Below, one piece after another: positions 17,311-26,590 of a stretch of DNA of 64,000 nt. Position 1 is the first letter of the stretch; each line of letters opens with the position of its first letter. The position numbers were made by a program, and so were the translations under genes. The DNA comes from JADHUC01 sp964623055 (GTDB taxonomy: Bacteria; Planctomycetota; Planctomycetia; Pirellulales; Pirellulaceae): assembly GCA_964623055.1 (NCBI GenBank), contig CAZURK010000009.1, positions 1 to 64,000 of the forward strand, given 5' to 3'. The notes under the pieces were generated by a model. The model made no database searches. It was given only the letters and a program-made list of their open reading frames with translations, and had not been told where the DNA came from.

Positions 17311-20300
17311 ATGAACCGTCTCTGTCGCCTAGCCGTAAGCTCGTTGTGCTGCAGCGTTCTTCTCCTTTCGGATTCCAGCGCTGTGGCGGCTGACCTTGGT
17401 CCATCCCTACGGGAGACGTTTGCCAAGGGTGTGTCGCCAGGAACGACAGTGCTCGTGGATGGCGCGGCGGGACCAGTGGTGGCGGACGTATCAGCCGTGA
17501 ATCTGCGAGGCGAACCGGGCAAGCCGGTGGTGATCCGCGGCGTCGGCCAACAGCGAGCGGCGATTCGCGGTCGGTTTCAGTTGACCGGCGCGGCGTACGT
17601 GGTGCTGGAACGGCTGGCCTTCGAGCCGGATGTCGCTGACCGAGCGAACGGACCGTGGGTGGATATCGCTGGCGAACACATCGAATTGCGAGACTGTTCG
17701 ATTCGCGGCGTATCGGGCGACGGACTGCGGTTGATGGGCCGAGACAACGCGGTCGAAGGCGGCGAGATCTCTGCCTGCGAAGGGTACGGCGCGGTGGTGG
17801 GCGGCTCGGCACGCGTCCACGCCGTCCGCATCGCCGCATGCCGCAAAGGCGGACTGCGCGCGGGCGGCCAGATGTTGGTCGGCAATTGCCTGCTGTTGCA
17901 CAATCGCGGGCCGGCGTTGGAGGCGGACAGCGATGCGGAAGTGCGGTTCTATCACAATCTAGTCTACGACAACGGCGGCGGCTTGATGCTCGACGCCTGC
18001 CGCAACGCCCGAGTCGTCAACAACCTGCTGATCAACAACTTCGCCACGCCGCTGCTGAGCGATCGGGATGTGGAAGTTAGCGTGCGCGACGACGCCGAGT
18101 TCGACCACAACATCTACTTCCGCCATCCGGGCAAAGACAAGCTGCTGCGCGGGCTGCCTTACGCGCAGGGCGTCGATCTGAGCCCGCTGGCGAGCGACAG
18201 CCCCTTTGGTCTGCGGCTGCGAGTGAATGGCGAGTTGGTCACGTCGCTGACGGATCCGCGCTGGGCGGATAAATTCGACCGGCACTCACAAACGTTGGAT
18301 ATCGTGCAGCGGTTCACGGGCGAGAACGGTTACACGCGCTGCTACGAGGATCTGTTTGCCGACTTTCAGCAGGAAGACTTTCGACCGCGGTATACCAGCC
18401 CGGCCGTCGGCCGCGGCGCGGACCTGACAGCGGACGTCCCGAGCGACGTGGCGGGGCGGCCACGATCGGCGCGGCATCCGGACATCGGCCCGTACGCCGC
18501 GCCGGCCGCGTGGTGGGGAGATATCGACTCGGGCCGCGCGACGATCGTCGACGGCAGTGTGAGATTGGATGCGGCAGGCCGCGACGGCGGGCTCGGCACG
18601 GCGGAGCATCCGTTTGCCACGTTGGCCAAGGCGATGGCTTTTGCCCGCTGGGGCGCCCGGATCTACATCAAGGATTCCATCTATCGCCACACGGCGGTGC
18701 AGACCACTTTTTCGCTGGGACCGGATTCGGTCGTCAGCGGCTTCCCGGGCCATCGCCCCGCCTTCAGCCCATCGGAGTTCATTGCGCCGCACCGCTGGGA
18801 ACGTCTCGAAACGAAACCAACGGATTCAGGCCTGCATCGCATCCGGGACTGGCACACGTTCTTGGGCTACAACTGCCGCACAAACGCTTGGGCGCTGGAC
18901 TTCTACGGCAACACTCGCGTAGGCGGTTCCAGAGAGAACGTCACTAGCCTAAGCCGCAATCTTTTGCAGGCTGGAGAACCCTTCCGGCCGATTCGCTACT
19001 TGACGCTCGACCGCGACACGCCGCAGGTATTGATCGACGGTGTGGCCCTGCAACAGGCCGGCGGCGTGCTGGGTCTGGAGGAATTTAGCATCGGGACGAT
19101 GAGTGCCTGGGGGCGAGACGTCTCGCATCTGCGACCGGGCTCGTTCATCGTCGGACGCCGTGATGTTCTGGTCAGCAAGGCGGTCGGACGGGGTACGTTG
19201 CAGGATGGCCAGGCGTTCTTGGAAGGACCGAACCGCGACCCGGAGATGAATTACCGCATCGACGGTCACCGCACGGGTTATGTCTCCGCGTTTGTGGCTC
19301 GTCCCGCCCTGCTGTGGCAGGCCCGGCACACGTATCCCAGTGGTGACCGCTTGTGGCAACTCGGTCCTTCGGTGATCGCCGAGCTGGGTCAATGGGAGCA
19401 GCGCTTGCTGAAAGACGATTGGCGGCAGGTGGCCGCGGATCAGGATTCGGTCTGTTGGGTGCGACAATTTGCCCTGCCGGCGTGCGAATTGACCCTGGCT
19501 GACGGGACGACGTTACGGCGTCATGCGGGAGGCTTGAGTCGCGATAAGCTGCCAGTCCAAGGCTGGCTCCAGCGTCAGTACCAGACCGGCGATGCAACGT
19601 TGGCGGCTGTCTTCGAGAACCCATACCAGGACTACCTCGAAGTTCGCTTGGCGACCGGCGTGGATCCGAATCAGTCGGGTCTGACCGTGAAATACTTCAG
19701 CGGCCGCGTGGAAGCCGTATGGCGCAAGAGCCAGCCAGGCGCTTACTCGCCGGGCGTCAATCAGCCGGGGCTGGCCATGCTGAGCCGTTTCCGCACGATG
19801 GAAGCGGGCGACACGGCGGAGGCCACGGCGGCCACCGCCGCGCGGCCTTGGCAATTCGGATTCCTCGTGCCGCTGAACGACTCGGCGCCCACACTGCTGA
19901 TGCGGATGCCCGCCGAGGTGGATCCCAACGCGGAAGATCCCTGGAAGTTCACGGTCGTCGACGATTGTCTGTACGTGCAGCTCGCCCAGGGGCAATCGCC
20001 CGCCGAGCACGCGGTGGAGGTCGCCTGCGGCAGCGGCAGCTACGTGCCCGCGCCGGTCGGCAGCAACCCATACTTCGCCGACTGGCAGGATACGGGACCG
20101 CTGCGGCCGGAGTGGCCGGCGGTGCGCGTGTACCGCACCGATCTCGACTTCGGCAGCAATGACTTGGCGCCGTTATGGTCCGTCGGCGGGCCGGTGGTCG
20201 GCAGCCAAGGCTTCGAATTGGATGCCGCCGACCCGACCGGCAAGACGCTGCACCTGCTGAGCGAAGTAAGGCTGGACTCCGGGAACCCGTCGGCGCCAGC

Positions 20301-23300
20301 GGGCGAGAAGACACTCTTGTTCCGATATTACGAGGGCGATCCGGCCTCGCCAACCAAACACGAGCATCGTATCAGCTCCGCACAACTCGGCCCGGACCGG
20401 AAGATCGTGTTGCCGAGCAAGCCGGTGGCCGTCGATTCGCGGTACGCTTTCTTTATCGCCCCAACGGATCAGCCGGAGAAACTCGCCGAGCAGATGGTTT
20501 CCACCACCCTGCGACCCGTGTCTTCGCGAAAGGAACTGACGCAGGGCACGTTTTTCTACGACGCGGCAGGACACGAATTGTATATGTGCCCGTATCCCGG
20601 CAGCGAGCCATCCGTGTTGCGCTGGGTCGGCGGGCGGCGCGATCCGGTGCACTTGGTGCGAGGGCTGTACACGCTGGGTGGCAACGCCTACGGCCATCAG
20701 AAACAGTACGCCTGGGGCTGCGGACTGGGGATGCCGGCTGACATCTACGAAGACGTGACGGTCGGCTTCAGTCCGGGGCACACGCTCAGCACCGTTCCGG
20801 GCACCGTGGTGCGCAATTGCACATTCCGCTGGTGCGGAGCCGACGTGGGCCGCGGTGGTGAAGTGTCGGGCGACGTACGCCACACGTCCGACCGGATCAA
20901 ACGGCCGGAGTTGCACGTCGACCACTGCATCTTTGACGTGGGCAACTCGTTTCTGTTTGACGGCAACGACAACCCGACCAAGAACATCCCGTTTGCCAAC
21001 CATCACATCTGGGAAAACAGCTACTTCCTGCCGGCCATGTGCGGCATGCAGGGGCCATGGTGGGACCAGTACTGTTTCAACAACGTGGTGCAGAACTGCC
21101 TGTTCGCCGGTCGCGGCGGCGTGGATGTCGAGGTGTCGGAAAACCTGATCGTCCGCAACAATCTGTTCACAACCGATAAGGGCAACCTCGTCACGTTTCG
21201 CGGCTCCGATCGCGGATACGTGCTGAACAACACCACGTTCCGCGGTGGCGGGATCTGGTACCACAGCGAGCCGCAGCGGGCGAACAGCACGCAGCAGGGG
21301 CAACCCACCTATGGTCCTAACCTGCCCGTCGTCCAGCGCGGTCCGGTCCGCTGGCTGACGATCGGGCGAATCGGGCATGAGAAGTCGATCCGTTTGGATG
21401 TGCGCTGGCAATCGCTGGCCGATCGCGCCGAGGTCTATTACTGCGAGAACTGGGACTTTCCTTCGCCCCTGCTGATCGATGCGCAGGGGTTTGCCGGGTA
21501 CCGGGCGGTGAGCAGCCTGACCGAATTGCAGCGGGGCTGCTATTTCCACGATCCGGCTGCCCGGCGGCTGTATCTGCGGCAGACCGACGGCAGCCCGCCG
21601 CGTTCGGCCGAGGCCCCGTCCCCGCATATTCCACAAACCGAACAGGTGCGGCGCGATCTGGTATACACGCTGACCGTCGTCCGCCCCGGCCGATTATCGA
21701 TTCCGTTTCGAGCCATTTCGAAGACCGAACTGGAGATCCTCGAACCTCTCCAGTCCGGCGAGACGGTTGAGGTCTGGTATGATGAACTGCTGGGGGAAGA
21801 TGTTCTGGGTCCGCCGCTGACGACCCAGCCCCTACTGCAGCGCCGTGTGGACCGATTCCCGATCTCCGCTCAATTGCTCACGCTGGGTCGGCCGCGGTTG
21901 CGGTTGAGCGGCCAGCCGGCGGACGACCGTTTGTTCGTCGGTCGTGCCGGAGAACTGCCGCCGCTCGCACGCGTGACCGGTTCCTGGAAGGACGTACGGC
22001 CCTTCGAAGCGGAAGTGATCCCTGGCAGCTCGATCGTGGCGTCCCCGGTGATGGGCCTGCAGTTTAACGTCCTGCGGGGACACTTCCCGGAACTGAAAGT
22101 CGGCGACCAGTTCGAGTCGGTGCTCCACTCGCGGTCCGTCTACCATCTGTCCAGCCTGGATAACGTCTTCCTGGACGTTCGCTCGACCGTCGCCAGCGAT
22201 GCGATGGACAACATGCACCACGGCGCCAACTACTTGCTCTACACCGAGCAGAGCGATGCATCTCATTCTCAGATCGATTACAACTGCTATTGGAAAGACC
22301 TGCACGCCGTGCCGGGGCCGCTGTCGGCTCACATCCAGTGGGGCCAGCCGCTGGTTTGGAATTCGACCGCGCACCAAGAAGGCATCACGCTCGGCGACCT
22401 CACCGACAAAACGGGATACGAGCGGCATGGTTTGGCCCCGGCATCGTACTTTACGCTGGTGGCCAACCCGCTGCGTTATGATTTCCGCCCGCTGCCGGAT
22501 TCGCCGCTGCTCGGCGCAGGCGCCGTGAGCCGGCAGCAGGTGGGCACGTTCCTGTTCGACCCGGACGAGACCAACGGGCAGCAGCGCTTCACGTTCAAGG
22601 GAAATGAGCACGACCTCTACAGTCAGCCACGCGGTGACCGGCCGACGATCGGCGCGATTCAAAACCCGTGCCCAGGCGCGAGAGCCTGGTACCTGGCGCC
22701 GGACGGCCGGGACGCGCCGGACCGCGGCTCCCGCCAATCGCCCTGGGCCACTGCGGCCTACGCGCTGGACCGCATGCGGCCGGGAGATCTGCTGGTGTTG
22801 CTGTCCGGCAACTACCACCAGCCGATCGTGGTGCAACGTTCCGGCACGCCACATGACTTCCTGCACATCGTGGCCGAGAACCCACCGTACGAAACGCCGG
22901 ACAAGTTCCCGACATCGGGCCAGTCGGTGATCGATGCAGCGGCTGCGGGCGCCGGTCCCGCCGTTCTGTTGGATGGTTGTGCGCACATCCGCGTCGCCGG
23001 CCTCCGGGTCGTCAATTGCCAGGCTCCGGCCGCCGTGGAATTGCGCGACACGCGAGACTGCGTGGTGGAGTACGTATTCGTCGAGCAGTGCGATGAGGCC
23101 GGGATCCGAGCCACCGGCCGCGGCAACACGCTGTACGAATGCAGCGTGACCGGCGGACGCGCCGGCTACGAACTGGCCGGATCGCTGCTCGATGTCCGCT
23201 GGTGCAACAGCAGCGACAACCGGGTTGGCTTCCAAGCCGTCGGCCCCGTCGCCGGGCTGCTCCTGCTGCAGAACTGGTACCACGGCGGGCAGACTCGCGG

Positions 23301-24513
23301 AGCCACCGGCTTCGATTTTTCCACGCCGGCATCCGATGTGGCGCTCGACGGCAACTGGGCCGATTCCTGTGAGACGGCATTCGCGATCGCCGGCCAGCGA
23401 GTGATGCTGGTCAACAACAATGCGGATCAGGTGGATACGGGCATCCGGTTGGACGTCGCGACGGAGGCGAGGGTCTTTAACAACAGCGTGTTTCGAGCCG
23501 CCGGCGATGCGCTGGTTCTGGGTGACAAGATCGATTCCGCCCTGGTGCTGAACAACGTGTTGCAGGGCGACGAGCACCACCTGGTGATCGGCTCGCCGGC
23601 TACCCCGAAATCGATCTGGGTAGACTACAACGTGTACTCGCGGGCAACTATGCCGTTTGGGCTGAACGTGAAGCTCGGCGCGCGATCGTTCAACGACCTG
23701 GCGAATTGGTCGTTAGCCTCCGGCTGGGATCGGAACTCGCACGTGGCGCCGCTCGTCTATTTCAAACGGCAAGACCGCAACGGCCGCTGGCGGGTGCGCG
23801 AAGCTTGTATCTCGGTCACCAATGTCACACCCCATTACAACGTCGGACCGCAGGGGGCCAACGCGTATCCCTATGCCGGCGGCGGGACCTATGTCCTGGA
23901 CATACCGCAGAACTGGAAGCCTCACGGCGATCCGGCTCGCCGGGTGTATGTCTTCGATAACCAGCCGCACGAAGGAGCCCTGGCGGCTCGCGCCTATTGG
24001 TATCTATCCCGGATCGACTACCGGCGCAACGGCGGCAGCCGGTCGACGCGGGATCTCTACCGCGTCTACTTGTCGCCCGACCAGATGCCCGCCGGCTCCT
24101 TCTGTCAGGAAGTGGCGACCGGCCGCGTCTACGTGCGGCTGCCGCTGGACGCGCAGGAACCGTGTCCCATCGGGCGGCACCTTCAGCTCTCACCTACCGA
24201 GGCGATCGGCTACTACGCCGGCCGCGAGGTCACTGGGGCCGCGGAGAAGTATCGCGGCAAACTGATCAATGCGAATCTAGCTCAAGCGATGACCCAGGAA
24301 GGCATCAGGGAACTGGACGTCGTGGCGAACCTCTTGTCGTGTGTCTGCGGCTCACCAACCTTTGATCGCGGCTGTCCCATCCAGGGCCTGTGCCGGGACG
24401 CCGACAGTTGCTCACGGCCGTCGGCACCGCGGAGTCTGTCCGCCTACGGCGCCCACAACAGCCCCGGCCGTTTCGACATCGGAGCCGCGGAGCACGGCTA
24501 CTTCGTTCCTTAA
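17311..24513 (+). CDS. Giant secreted right-handed parallel beta-helix protein
   Basis: About 2,400 residues. The ATG at 17311 is chosen because GGAG lies nine bases upstream and a signal peptide (LAVSSLCCSVLLLSDSSAVAA) follows; an in-frame GTG-type start 147 bases upstream adds only low-complexity text. At least three beta-helix regions are seen: residues about 60-330 (VELRDCSIRG-like rungs, VNNLLINNFATP), a central part near 1150-1350 (VVRNCTFRWCGADVG, NLIVRNNLFTTD), and 1790-2150 (IRVAGLRVVNCQAPAAVELRD). DUF1565-like entry motifs such as EHPFATLAKAMAFARWGARI and RQSPWATAAYALDRMRPGD begin helices. Between them lie beta-rich modules. The family includes polysaccharide lyases and glycan-binding proteins; the substrate is unknown. 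It runs into the glycosidase fragment 60 bases downstream. Confidence 0.85.
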   Translation: MNRLCRLAVSSLCCSVLLLSDSSAVAADLGPSLRETFAKGVSPGTTVLVDGAAGPVVADVSAVNLRGEPGKPVVIRGVGQQRAAIRGRFQLTGAAYVVLERLAFEPDVADRANGPWVDIAGEHIELRDCSIRGVSGDGLRLMGRDNAVEGGEISACEGYGAVVGGSARVHAVRIAACRKGGLRAGGQMLVGNCLLLHNRGPALEADSDAEVRFYHNLVYDNGGGLMLDACRNARVVNNLLINNFATPLLSDRDVEVSVRDDAEFDHNIYFRHPGKDKLLRGLPYAQGVDLSPLASDSPFGLRLRVNGELVTSLTDPRWADKFDRHSQTLDIVQRFTGENGYTRCYEDLFADFQQEDFRPRYTSPAVGRGADLTADVPSDVAGRPRSARHPDIGPYAAPAAWWGDIDSGRATIVDGSVRLDAAGRDGGLGTAEHPFATLAKAMAFARWGARIYIKDSIYRHTAVQTTFSLGPDSVVSGFPGHRPAFSPSEFIAPHRWERLETKPTDSGLHRIRDWHTFLGYNCRTNAWALDFYGNTRVGGSRENVTSLSRNLLQAGEPFRPIRYLTLDRDTPQVLIDGVALQQAGGVLGLEEFSIGTMSAWGRDVSHLRPGSFIVGRRDVLVSKAVGRGTLQDGQAFLEGPNRDPEMNYRIDGHRTGYVSAFVARPALLWQARHTYPSGDRLWQLGPSVIAELGQWEQRLLKDDWRQVAADQDSVCWVRQFALPACELTLADGTTLRRHAGGLSRDKLPVQGWLQRQYQTGDATLAAVFENPYQDYLEVRLATGVDPNQSGLTVKYFSGRVEAVWRKSQPGAYSPGVNQPGLAMLSRFRTMEAGDTAEATAATAARPWQFGFLVPLNDSAPTLLMRMPAEVDPNAEDPWKFTVVDDCLYVQLAQGQSPAEHAVEVACGSGSYVPAPVGSNPYFADWQDTGPLRPEWPAVRVYRTDLDFGSNDLAPLWSVGGPVVGSQGFELDAADPTGKTLHLLSEVRLDSGNPSAPAGEKTLLFRYYEGDPASPTKHEHRISSAQLGPDRKIVLPSKPVAVDSRYAFFIAPTDQPEKLAEQMVSTTLRPVSSRKELTQGTFFYDAAGHELYMCPYPGSEPSVLRWVGGRRDPVHLVRGLYTLGGNAYGHQKQYAWGCGLGMPADIYEDVTVGFSPGHTLSTVPGTVVRNCTFRWCGADVGRGGEVSGDVRHTSDRIKRPELHVDHCIFDVGNSFLFDGNDNPTKNIPFANHHIWENSYFLPAMCGMQGPWWDQYCFNNVVQNCLFAGRGGVDVEVSENLIVRNNLFTTDKGNLVTFRGSDRGYVLNNTTFRGGGIWYHSEPQRANSTQQGQPTYGPNLPVVQRGPVRWLTIGRIGHEKSIRLDVRWQSLADRAEVYYCENWDFPSPLLIDAQGFAGYRAVSSLTELQRGCYFHDPAARRLYLRQTDGSPPRSAEAPSPHIPQTEQVRRDLVYTLTVVRPGRLSIPFRAISKTELEILEPLQSGETVEVWYDELLGEDVLGPPLTTQPLLQRRVDRFPISAQLLTLGRPRLRLSGQPADDRLFVGRAGELPPLARVTGSWKDVRPFEAEVIPGSSIVASPVMGLQFNVLRGHFPELKVGDQFESVLHSRSVYHLSSLDNVFLDVRSTVASDAMDNMHHGANYLLYTEQSDASHSQIDYNCYWKDLHAVPGPLSAHIQWGQPLVWNSTAHQEGITLGDLTDKTGYERHGLAPASYFTLVANPLRYDFRPLPDSPLLGAGAVSRQQVGTFLFDPDETNGQQRFTFKGNEHDLYSQPRGDRPTIGAIQNPCPGARAWYLAPDGRDAPDRGSRQSPWATAAYALDRMRPGDLLVLLSGNYHQPIVVQRSGTPHDFLHIVAENPPYETPDKFPTSGQSVIDAAAAGAGPAVLLDGCAHIRVAGLRVVNCQAPAAVELRDTRDCVVEYVFVEQCDEAGIRATGRGNTLYECSVTGGRAGYELAGSLLDVRWCNSSDNRVGFQAVGPVAGLLLLQNWYHGGQTRGATGFDFSTPASDVALDGNWADSCETAFAIAGQRVMLVNNNADQVDTGIRLDVATEARVFNNSVFRAAGDALVLGDKIDSALVLNNVLQGDEHHLVIGSPATPKSIWVDYNVYSRATMPFGLNVKLGARSFNDLANWSLASGWDRNSHVAPLVYFKRQDRNGRWRVREACISVTNVTPHYNVGPQGANAYPYAGGGTYVLDIPQNWKPHGDPARRVYVFDNQPHEGALAARAYWYLSRIDYRRNGGSRSTRDLYRVYLSPDQMPAGSFCQEVATGRVYVRLPLDAQEPCPIGRHLQLSPTEAIGYYAGREVTGAAEKYRGKLINANLAQAMTQEGIRELDVVANLLSCVCGSPTFDRGCPIQGLCRDADSCSRPSAPRSLSAYGAHNSPGRFDIGAAEHGYFVP

Positions 24514-24574
24514 GGTCACGGTCGGATTAAGGAATAAACACGCGAATTCACGACACGCGAAAGGATCTCAACAA

Positions 24575-25930
24575 GTGTTTAGAAATCTCTCGATTCTCTG
24601 CGCCGTGGCCATCATCCAACTCCAGAACGAAGATAGTCTGTTGTGGTGGGGGATCACCAACATCAAGGACGACGCACTCGTGCTGTTGCGCCGCCAGTTT
24701 GCCGACTTCCTCAAACAAGAATACGGTTCGCTAGACAAGGCGCGCGAGGCCTGGCAGGACTACAAGTCGGTGTTCATGGCCGACGATTGGGATGCCGGCT
24801 TGCCCGGGCTGCTCCATGTCTGGGACTTCACCCGCGATGGCCGGGCCAAGAAGGGCACAGATCCCGGCTTCGAGGAACGAGCCGCAGACCAACTGGAGTT
24901 CCTCGCCCGCACTATGCACAAATTCAATGCCGACATGGCCGAATACCTCCGCAAGGATTTGGGCTGCAAGCAACTGATCAACGCCAACAACTGGCGAACG
25001 GTCGACCTGGTGACCACGCAGGACGCGGAGTACTGGACCTACACGGCCAACGACGTCATCGCTCGCAACATTTACACCGGCGGGATGCACCAGGGCGTGA
25101 ACAATGGTTGGCAGATCCTACCCGGCCACTACTACTCGGACGTGTCGCTGATCAAGGAACCGCACCGTCTGCCGACGAACGTCAAGCAACCGGATGGCCA
25201 CCCGTTCATACTGACGGAGGTCCTGTGGTGTCCGCCCAACCTGTATCAGTCCGAGGCCCCGCTGATGGTTGCGGCCCAGCAATCCCTGATCGAATTTGGC
25301 GCGGCCTGCTGGTTCTCGAACTGGGTCGCCGAGTGGGAACAAAGTCCGCACACCAAGTGGACCTATTCCACGCCCGTGCAGATCGCACAGTTTCCCGCTG
25401 CCGCGCTCATTTATCGCCAAGGGCTTCTGAAAGCGGGTGAGCCGGCGGTCGTCGAACAACGCAGTCTGCAAAACCCGTGGGATCGCAAGACGCCGCTGAT
25501 CTCTGAAGAACCCGGCTGGGACTCAAACCGCGACAAGGACCATATTCCTCCCGACTCCAGCATCAAAACGGTCCTCGATCCCCTGGCCTATCTCGTGGGC
25601 CCGGTCCGCGTCGTCTACGGCGGCGATCCCGCCAAGAGCACCGCCGTCGATCTTGCGAAGTACATCGACCGCGATGGGAAGATTGTCCACAGCATCACTG
25701 GCAAGATTGAAACCGACTACGGCCGCGGGCTGTTTCGCATCAACGCCCCCCAGGCTCAGGTGGTGGCAGGCTTTCTCAAGGACGCCGGCGCACAACACCT
25801 GACCGATGTCGAGATTGCGTGCGGCAACTCATACGCCAGCATCGCCGTGGTGTCGCTCGATGCCAAGCCGATCCGGGAGTCAGAACGATTGCTGGTCCAA
25901 GCCGGCACCGGCTGCAAAACCGGCGGCTAG
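24575..25930 (+). pseudogene. Glycoside hydrolase fragment truncated at both ends
   Basis: About 451 residues if the GTG at 24575 (AAAGGA upstream) is used. The first dozen residues (FRNLSILCAVA) look like a signal peptide start, but the text moves directly into IIQLQNEDSLLWWGI, a motif from the middle of a large secreted TIM-barrel glycosidase, then LRRQFADFLKQEYGSLDKA, NWRTVDLVTTQDAEYWTYTA and TEVLWCPPNLYQSEAPLMV. The upstream half of the barrel is absent, and the C terminus stops at LLVQAGTGCKTGG, where relatives continue. It therefore looks like an internal deletion that fused a leader to the middle of the enzyme. An in-frame extension to 24341 overlaps the beta-helix gene and is unlikely. 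Confidence 0.6.
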
Positions 25931-26014
25931 CGCCGTGCCGCTCAGATGATACCGGACAGTTGTTTCTCGGACGATGCTAAGCTGCGACTGTCCTGAAACA
26001 GCAAGGAGATTTCG

Positions 26015-26503
26015 ATGAAGCGATCTTCCATGATTCCTCTTTCCGTCCTCGCGTTGGCGCTCGTGGTCGCTGCTCTTGCGTTGACCGGAAGCGTCGCCGA
26101 CGCGCAGCAGGCCAAGTCGGTCCACCCATTAAGTGACTTCGGGCCGCTTGATTCGCCGGCAAACATCCAGGCGACACTGACCGTTTCGAAAGAGACAGGG
26201 CGGCTGCAGTTCGCCGGCGGGGGCGTTTCAACACACGGCCCGGTGACCGACGTGACGGGCTTGTCAGCCGATGAACAGCCGGCGAACAATCTGCGAGGCA
26301 AGAACGTTCCGGTTGCCGCTGCGGCCAATTCGATCCGCATTCGCTTCCCGCACCCGGAAAGCGACGGCAACTACGCTGTGTTTCTGGAACAGTCCTGGCT
26401 CACCAACCGCGCCGTTAGCGACAAGGGCGGCGAAGGATTCACCGTCACGTTCTCCGACCCGGCCCCGGAAAAAGCGACGCTCGATTGGATGATCGTACGG
26501 TGA
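26015..26503 (+). CDS. Small secreted protein of unknown function
   Basis: 162 residues with signal peptide (LSVLALALVVAALALTGSVADA). AAGGAG lies eight bases before the ATG. The mature part is about 130 residues, beta-rich, ending EGFTVTFSDPAPEKATLDWM. The end (YAVFLEQSWLTNRAVSDKGG) resembles the tail domain of other planctomycete secreted proteins that I cannot name; it might be a beta-sandwich binding module. No cysteines and no catalytic motif are seen. It lies between the glycosidase fragment and the MBL fusion gene. Confidence 0.7.
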   Translation: MKRSSMIPLSVLALALVVAALALTGSVADAQQAKSVHPLSDFGPLDSPANIQATLTVSKETGRLQFAGGGVSTHGPVTDVTGLSADEQPANNLRGKNVPVAAAANSIRIRFPHPESDGNYAVFLEQSWLTNRAVSDKGGEGFTVTFSDPAPEKATLDWMIVR

Positions 26504-26590
26504 AGTTGACGCAGGTTACAATTGATCCCAGATCCGCCTGCAACTCATTGAGAACGATGGTCTGACAGGACTTGTCGAGGAGCCGCACAC

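Noticed and set aside
21832..23580. Antisense open frame of about 582 codons in the giant beta-helix gene
   Set aside because: It lies wholly within the plus-strand gene and contains no signal or motif; the beta-helix rungs on the plus strand are clear.
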